The translations under genes and the position numbers were made by a program. From the NCBI GenBank assembly GCA_964630785.1, contig CAZVZG010000007.1, positions 62,001-126,000 of the forward strand: DNA of 64,000 bases, written 5' to 3'. Of the stretch, positions 59,801-64,000 are shown one piece after another. This stretch comes from JADLCX01 sp964630785 (GTDB taxonomy: Bacteria; Planctomycetota; Phycisphaerae; Phycisphaerales; UBA1924). The notes under the pieces were generated by a model, which worked only from the letters and a program-made list of their open reading frames with translations, had not been told where the DNA came from and made no database searches. Positions within the stretch are counted from its first letter, which is position 1, and every line of letters begins with the position of its first letter.

Positions 59801-61222
59801 GGCGACCTCGCTCCGCCGAACCGCCCGACCCTGCCGCTGACCGACCTCTCGCGCCGTTTCGCGCCGGAGTTCTCGCCAAAGGCCGCCGCGAGCGTGCTGG
59901 GCGATGGGTTCACCGTCGCCCACGCGATCGTCGCGCCCGATTTTCTCGCGCCGACCGACCGCCAGGTGCTCAGCGGGGCCATCGCGAGCCAGACGAGCGC
60001 GGCGCGGGAGTACCTCGACGAGTTCAGCGGCTATTGGACCGAGGGTCTGACGGCCGAAGGCGGGCCGCTCTGGGTGAGCGCCGCCGATTGGGCGGGCTTC
60101 CAGTCCGGTGTCAAAGTGGCGTCCGACGGTTTTCGTGTCCCGTTGGAGCAGGCCGTCGATGCAGTCGGCCAGGCCGCCGACTCGGCGGGCTCGCTTGTGC
60201 CGCTCATTGCCTCCGACGACACAGCGGCCCGAAAGTCCATCGATCGACTGCGCTCGTGCGTGACCGAATCGCGAGCGTCGCTCAAGGACCGTCGGCGCCG
60301 CCCGCTGGAGGAGATCGCCGCGAGGTGGGCGAGCCTTGGGACGGACGTCTGGTCCGCACGCGCCGCGCTCGGTCGATCGCTGGGGCAGGCGCAGAGCGCC
60401 GAACGCTTCTACGAGCCGCCACCCGACGGCGACGCCTACGACCTCGTCGTTGCCTACTTCAACCGCCTGTCCGTGATCGGCTTCGACCGCTTGGCCAACG
60501 ACCCAGCCGCGAGTTCAACAGACGTGCTCGCGTCGCTGCGCCCGCTCTACCGATTCCCGCTGCGGGTCTGGGCCCAGGGCCAGGAGGAGTTGACGCCCGA
60601 GCAGGTCGAGGCGGCCCGCGCGCTGCTTGCTCGTCTCCGCTTGCCCGAGCCCGGCAGCGGTACTGGCGACGGGGCTCTCAGCGCGGGCCTGGTCTGGCCG
60701 ACGGAGATCGCCGGCGCGATCAAGTCCATGTTCGGCGCGGGCCTGATGTCTGAAGCAGATACCGCCATGGCCCGCGACATGCTGGCGAGACTGAAACTCG
60801 TGCCGTCGCCGGGCCAGCCCGCGACCGTGGCGGTCTACTACGTTGACGACCCGGGCCGCCGGGTCGAAGGTCGCTCGGTGAAAGATCGCGCGGCCGCACT
60901 GCAACTGGTGGGCGACGCCGTTCGTAACGGGGGCGTCATCAGCCGCGACGGCACGCGCAAACTGGGAGAGGTGCCGATCGCCAGCGGTCCGACCGCCATC
61001 GAACTCTACAGCGACCCGTCCGGCCGGCAGGTGGTGAGCCGCTACGCCTTCCCGACCCGCTGGCTGCCCCTCTACATTCTCGACCGCTTCCCCGCCATGC
61101 CCCAGGCGCAGACGCCCAGCGTGGTCGAGCCGCAGGTCCGCTTCCGGCCCGACAATGATGATGAGTACAGCATGATCCTGCGGCTGGAGTTTCCGGCCGA
61201 GATGCGGCTGCCCAGCCGCTGA
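56804..61222 (+). CDS. tssM: T6SS membrane-complex protein TssM/IcmF
   Basis: 1472 residues. Two N-terminal transmembrane helices (about 14-65) precede a cytoplasmic NTPase-like domain with Walker A GEPGSGKTEA (about 126-135), DTAGR (Walker B/G3) and TKCDLI (G4-like). A third transmembrane helix near 443 (ASILGLGLLGAFTYFGF) leads to a ~1000-residue periplasmic region, typical of IcmF. The C-terminal beta domain (SMILRLEFPAEMRL) should bind the outer lipoprotein. GTG at 56804 is set by the GTGA overlap with tssL. The motifs are intact, so NTP binding is expected. Confidence 0.93.
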   Translation: MSQLIQKLADMPRALQAAVLIAIAGGVFAAASMFPFGRALAVFVAGVALVGLALLGYWQLLRFLKGRRSSPMEQAIRGNAGAAPVGIAEPARRARLDDLRKNFEAGIQKFRDSGKNLYALPWYLLVGEPGSGKTEAIRHCNVGFPPGLQDQLQGAGGTLNMNWWFTNHAVILDTAGRLMFEEVEPGATGEWQEFLKLMRRGRPNCPVNGLMLVIPAESLIRDSAEAIEAKSRKIAQQLDNIQRALGVRFPVYVVVTKCDLINGFREFFDGIADPGLQHQIMGWSNPAPLDTPFDPEQVDRHLAVVKQRLVRRRLGLLQDPVNSEDPRARRTDQVDALYEFPEAFMDLGPRLKRYLQMIFVAGEWSAMPLFLRGIYFSSSMREGEALDAKLADALGVSVESLPEGRVWDRDRSYFLRDLFMSKMFREKGLVTRAANVAGQQRMRRNTVSAASILGLGLLGAFTYFGFTRLQKDIVEPAKFWSAVGVEMQRPSVLFAPGKRAGPEADPDKTFGAWAFPLVTYIDTADAFGYRGDTEAELTSLAIAPEQRRRAALPSLLRANAERRISIPWVYYPVAAVTGGAGGDLARAERIGACRAEFEAGVLRPLVDAARSQFRADANARRKPEWTADTTAAMRQLVRLEAELTGAAAGASHRKPVELAPLVRYLMVRAGEPEEKRRAAAKDAASLQDTLKWLYTEQADAAWPPSGAIAPASPDEVRAWGEMFVARAASSAGDSGEVGRLVSALHGLATAERSLQELVGSDPAFAARPAAPWLSDWSARYAAVKSAGDLVGTLLPSLGERTLAEASEQVRREERTRRSEAIDDMLAELEPIKDQPDTTGAADPSGRAARLKALADVRSSLLAAKAGPAASADADAAEQAAIIALDADFITDGAWKERAGMYAAADGLAAGDGSASADSPAKIAERVRQLSQRVKEAIDKWGPLAGASGAAELHAGANAVCRRAAQARAAVACRALIERFAADYPASVEGLRSRVAGLATGDLAPPNRPTLPLTDLSRRFAPEFSPKAAASVLGDGFTVAHAIVAPDFLAPTDRQVLSGAIASQTSAAREYLDEFSGYWTEGLTAEGGPLWVSAADWAGFQSGVKVASDGFRVPLEQAVDAVGQAADSAGSLVPLIASDDTAARKSIDRLRSCVTESRASLKDRRRRPLEEIAARWASLGTDVWSARAALGRSLGQAQSAERFYEPPPDGDAYDLVVAYFNRLSVIGFDRLANDPAASSTDVLASLRPLYRFPLRVWAQGQEELTPEQVEAARALLARLRLPEPGSGTGDGALSAGLVWPTEIAGAIKSMFGAGLMSEADTAMARDMLARLKLVPSPGQPATVAVYYVDDPGRRVEGRSVKDRAAALQLVGDAVRNGGVISRDGTRKLGEVPIASGPTAIELYSDPSGRQVVSRYAFPTRWLPLYILDRFPAMPQAQTPSVVEPQVRFRPDNDDEYSMILRLEFPAEMRLPSR

Positions 61223-61341
61223 CGCCCCCCCCTCTCCCTGCCAAACCCCCGGCCCACTCTTCCCGGAGAACCACGATCTCGGCCCAGCCCGGCAACCCCA
61301 ATCGCTCCGGTATCCGCGCGCTTGTCGGGCGGGGCGTCGAG

Positions 61342-62418
61342 GTGTCCGTGGGCGCGTTCGGCAAGCACCCCGGGTGGAACGATCACATCGACGACCTTGG
61401 GCTCGACACGCAGCGGCTGGTCGAGTTCAAGCGCAAGGTCTACATCGATGGCATCGGCGCGTGCGTGGATAGCGGACGCTGGGACCGGCTCGGGCCCGGC
61501 CAGAGTCTGCCGGGTTTTTCGCACGTGTTCCTGTTCCGGGGCGGCGGCGACGTGGTGATCGGGCGGATGTGGTCGAGCCAGGACGGCAAGGGCCGCAGCC
61601 GGTATCCGATGGTGCTCTGCGTTCATGTGCGCGGCGCGGGGGTGGACGAGTGCCTGCCCCTGGTGCTGCCCGCGCTTGAGCGCGCCCAGGCCAGATGCGA
61701 GGCGGTGACGAGCGCGGAGGAGGTCGTGCGCATCGTCGCCGATCTCACGGAATCGCTGCGCGTGCAAGCCGCGGCGCTCGACGCCCGGCGAGGCGATTCC
61801 CGCGAGACGCGGTCCGGCTTGCGCGAGCTTGCCGATCATCCGACGCTCGGGCCGGCGCGTCGGGGATACCACCGCGTGATGTACCAGATCGAGCACGAAC
61901 TGGCGCCGTTCCTGCGCGGGCAGGGAACGACGAGGTCCTCTCGCTCGCCCGACGTGCGAACCAGGCAGGTCCGCCTCCCCGCGTGCTGGAGCGATCCCCA
62001 GGACGTGCTCTCGCGATGGTCGGCCGCGCTGTCGACGCGGGTGGACCCCTACTTTCCCGCCTTGTTCATCCTGCCTCTGCAAGCCGATTGGCTGGACGTG
62101 ATCGTCGGCGACCTTTCGGGGTCGGAGTTGTTCTGCCTGAGGGCGTCGTCGAAACTGGTGCCTCCCGTGAGCGAGATCCCGTACACCATCGAGCCCGACC
62201 AGGCTTTCCGCTTCGACCAGTTCGCCGCCGAGTCGGCCTCGCTCGGGGCGACACGCGCGGGGGGCGGGGGGGGGGGTGGGGGGGGGGGGGCGGGGCCGGG
62301 GATTGGGGGTCGGGATGGTCAAAGGCCCCTTCAAGTCGGAACGGGACGGGCGGGCGAAACAACCGGACCGTGCTCATGGTGGCCCTGCTGCTCGCGGCGC
62401 TGCTCGCGGGCGCGGTGA
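61342..62418 (+). CDS. tagF: T6SS-associated protein TagF-like, ending in a poly-G-encoded tail
   Basis: 358 residues as read. GAFGKHPGWNDHID matches the TagF start (GxFGKLPxxGDF), and GKGRSRYPMVL and QADWLDVIVGDLS follow the fold. TagF holds T6SS inactive after translation in Pseudomonas. GTG at 61342. The domain ends near residue 305 (ATRAGGG); after the poly-glycine stretch the reading (AGPGIGGRDGQ to the stop) looks like out-of-frame translation of the next gene and overlaps its start. A one-base gain or two-base loss in the G-runs would join it to that gene. Confidence 0.78.
   Translation: MSVGAFGKHPGWNDHIDDLGLDTQRLVEFKRKVYIDGIGACVDSGRWDRLGPGQSLPGFSHVFLFRGGGDVVIGRMWSSQDGKGRSRYPMVLCVHVRGAGVDECLPLVLPALERAQARCEAVTSAEEVVRIVADLTESLRVQAAALDARRGDSRETRSGLRELADHPTLGPARRGYHRVMYQIEHELAPFLRGQGTTRSSRSPDVRTRQVRLPACWSDPQDVLSRWSAALSTRVDPYFPALFILPLQADWLDVIVGDLSGSELFCLRASSKLVPPVSEIPYTIEPDQAFRFDQFAAESASLGATRAGGGGGGGGGGAGPGIGGRDGQRPLQVGTGRAGETTGPCSWWPCCSRRCSRAR
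62257..62295. repeat. Long poly-G tracts at the tagF / downstream gene junction
   Basis: Runs of about 6, 11, 13 and 4 G are split by single C or T. This is the longest homopolymer-like stretch in the window. It occurs where the TagF domain ends and the next frame begins. Slippage or sequencing error could both change its length. Confidence 0.9.
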
Positions 62419-64000
62419 TCTGGCTCGTGCTCGATTCCCGCCGGCGCACGGGCCGGGCGGAATCGCACGCCGCGGCGGCGCTCGCCTCGCTCCGCCCCGT
62501 TGCGTCCGGCATCGCGGGTCGGGCAGTGTGCCTGGTCGGCGGTGCGATGGTGTTGGCGATCGAACCCGCGTGGATCGGTCCGACGTTCGATCGGCTTGTC
62601 GCGTCTGGAGGGCCGCCCGATGAAGTCGCCAGGCCGCCGGCGCAGCCCCCGACCGACGAACAGTTCACCGCGGACTCTCCCGCGATCAACGCGCTGTGGA
62701 GCGATCAGCAGCAGCGGATGCGGGAGTTTTACGGCGCGGGCAACGCGGCCGATCTGGCCGCGCACACGCAGCGACTCCGCACCGCGCTCGAACAACTCGA
62801 TGTTCCTCCGCCCACCCCGGCGAGCATCAACGCGGCATCCGCGACGGGTTGGAGGGCCGACCTCGGGCGAGAGCTGGCGAGCCGGCGGGAGGCCCGCTTT
62901 CAGCAGACTTTTCAGGCCTGGCGCGGCCAACTGATCGACCCGGCCGACGAACCCGTGCGAGCCGCCTTCGATCAACTCCGATCAGAGAACGTCCGGGACG
63001 TCGAGTTGTTCGGGCGCCTGGCCGCGGACCTGACGCTCGTCGAGAGCGCGCTGAACGAGGTCGTCGGTCTCGACGTGCCGCTCGCGGGCGGCGCGAGCGC
63101 GGACGCCATCATCGGACGATGGGAGGCCAACGGCCTGCTGCGCGACCGGGGAGTGCGCGATGCGGCCGCCCCGGTGCTGCGCCGGGTGACCGCTCTGCGG
63201 GAAATCCAGGTCGAGACCGATACCGACCGCCTGCTCGCTAGGACCGCGCCGAGCGCGAACCCCGAGCCCGAAATCGTGGTGGCGGTCTGGCGGCGGTTGG
63301 CGCGCCGCCTGGGCGTGACCTGGCCCGCCAGCGGGCACGACGTTGCCGAGGAGGCCCGGCTCGGCAAGGTCATCCGCTCAATCGCCGACGGGATGCGCGA
63401 CAAGGCCCGGGCCCAGGCGCTCCGCGACGAACTCGTGAGCGAACAGCGCCGGCGTCTCGAACGCCTGCTCGCGACGGCGGACCGGACCGATCAGTATGCG
63501 GCCGCCGCCCGCGCCATCGAAGCCCTCGGCATGAAGCCCGAGGACTTCGACGCCCGCACGCGGTTCAACCTCCTGCTGCACGCGTTCGTGAAGAGTCTCG
63601 GCGACGGCGGAGGGGAGGGAGGGGGTGGAGGGGCCACGCCCGCCGCCCGCCCGGACGATTCGGCCGCGCGACACTTGGCGGAGGATTTTCTTGCGCAAGC
63701 CCGCGCGCTGCCGAGCGGGTTGCCCTACCTCGCCGACGCCGCGGCGACGATCGCGAAAGTCGAGGCGGTGCTCAAGGGCGCGAGCGGCGTGCCGACCTCG
63801 ACCGACGGCGCCAACCTCGGCCCCGCCGCCACCGGCCGCTACACGGGCCGGCGCGACGGCGATCGCTTGATTTTCACGCTCAACGGCGGCGGAGTCGGTT
63901 CCGTCGCGCTCGAGTTCGTGCGGATCGCGCTGCCCGATGCGGGGGAGGGTGTGGGTCATGGGAGCAAGGGGGCCAGGTCCTTCTACCTCGGCACGACCGA
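62370..64000 (+). CDS. Membrane protein with helical region and start of an FGE-like domain (cut by window end)
   Basis: About 543 codons, no stop before the window end. Start is GTG 62370 or ATG 62376; the frame is also open back through the poly-G tract. One transmembrane helix (VALLLAALLAGAVIWLVL) is followed by ~440 helical residues. Near the edge, GPAATGRYTGRRDGDRLIFTL resembles the sequence that opens the FGE-like domain of the 50316-54779 protein (GFAPKGRFENGRISFTI). It is probably a paralogue of that protein's membrane-helical-FGE half without a kinase domain. A poly-Gly linker occurs near residue 413. Confidence 0.7.
   Translation, partial: MLMVALLLAALLAGAVIWLVLDSRRRTGRAESHAAAALASLRPVASGIAGRAVCLVGGAMVLAIEPAWIGPTFDRLVASGGPPDEVARPPAQPPTDEQFTADSPAINALWSDQQQRMREFYGAGNAADLAAHTQRLRTALEQLDVPPPTPASINAASATGWRADLGRELASRREARFQQTFQAWRGQLIDPADEPVRAAFDQLRSENVRDVELFGRLAADLTLVESALNEVVGLDVPLAGGASADAIIGRWEANGLLRDRGVRDAAAPVLRRVTALREIQVETDTDRLLARTAPSANPEPEIVVAVWRRLARRLGVTWPASGHDVAEEARLGKVIRSIADGMRDKARAQALRDELVSEQRRRLERLLATADRTDQYAAAARAIEALGMKPEDFDARTRFNLLLHAFVKSLGDGGGEGGGGGATPAARPDDSAARHLAEDFLAQARALPSGLPYLADAAATIAKVEAVLKGASGVPTSTDGANLGPAATGRYTGRRDGDRLIFTLNGGGVGSVALEFVRIALPDAGEGVGHGSKGARSFYLGTT

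Noticed and set aside
56768..59923. 1051-codon minus-strand open frame over tssL/tssM
   Set aside because: Shadow of TssM; arginine/leucine/glycine-rich without any domain.
1..64000. tRNA, rRNA, CRISPR arrays, insertion sequences or integrases
   Set aside because: I looked for T-loop motifs, regular spaced repeats and transposase motifs by eye and found none that hold up; a tRNAscan or Infernal run would be decisive.

Overview
The window is a GC-rich, gene-dense bacterial chromosome segment that I read as a planctomycete, most likely class Phycisphaerae. The reasons are the proteome style (a DUF6065 protein, multihaem/HEAT/TPR lipoproteins, VIT/VWA lipoproteins, ECF sigma factors next to dockerin-like membrane proteins, a MshEN-type pilus ATPase), frequent GTG starts, 4-base gene overlaps, and runs of G that encode glycine linkers. 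The lineage is inferred from protein style; no rRNA or tRNA was seen.

Layout. 1-5.3 kb: 5' part of a metal P-type ATPase (minus strand, cut by the window edge), gpsA, an exported S1/P1-type nuclease, an FkbM methyltransferase and a zinc-ribbon membrane protein. 5.4-8.8 kb: glmS and an HD-GYP-like phosphodiesterase. 9.0-14.9 kb: a plus-strand type IV pilus/type II secretion operon, pilM-pilN-pilO-pilP-like-pilB/gspE. 14.9-28.1 kb: a long minus-strand stretch with DUF6065, mutY, yidC, a LuxR regulator, a Ser/Thr kinase overlapping a PPP-like phosphatase, a peptidoglycan amidase-fold protein, a small lipoprotein, trmL, two thioredoxin-fold exported proteins and a SpoU methyltransferase. 28.2-33.5 kb: a three-gene YqjD/holin-X-like membrane set, then an ECF sigma / dockerin-like / cohesin-like / VIT-VWA operon. 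33.5-39 kb: argF, a decayed duplicate of the 3' end of a cytochrome gene, a divergent TetR/AhpD-like pair with repeated operators, an eight-haem HEAT-TPR lipoprotein and an FHA protein. 39-50 kb: clpS, a stand-alone MshEN domain, rimO, a thioredoxin protein, serA, uppP, two small unknowns, trpG carrying an in-frame hairpin repeat, murQ and a DapB-like dehydrogenase.

50.3-64 kb is the most distinctive part: one edge of a type VI secretion (T6SS) locus. It holds a 1487-residue fusion of a pseudokinase, a membrane anchor, a long helical region and a formylglycine-generating-enzyme-like (TagR-like) domain; a TagH-C-terminus-like protein; TssL/DotU; TssM/IcmF; TagF; and a second membrane protein that begins an FGE-like domain at the window edge. 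TagF and this last gene are joined through long poly-G tracts that could act as a frame switch. Sheath, tube, baseplate and ClpV genes are not in the window and would be expected beyond position 64000.

Three classes of small palindromic repeats are visible: a G-rich 37-mer in three copies, a GGCAAAGCAGCAAA-type inverted repeat after the MshEN gene, and a GGATATCGG-type hairpin inserted in frame inside trpG.
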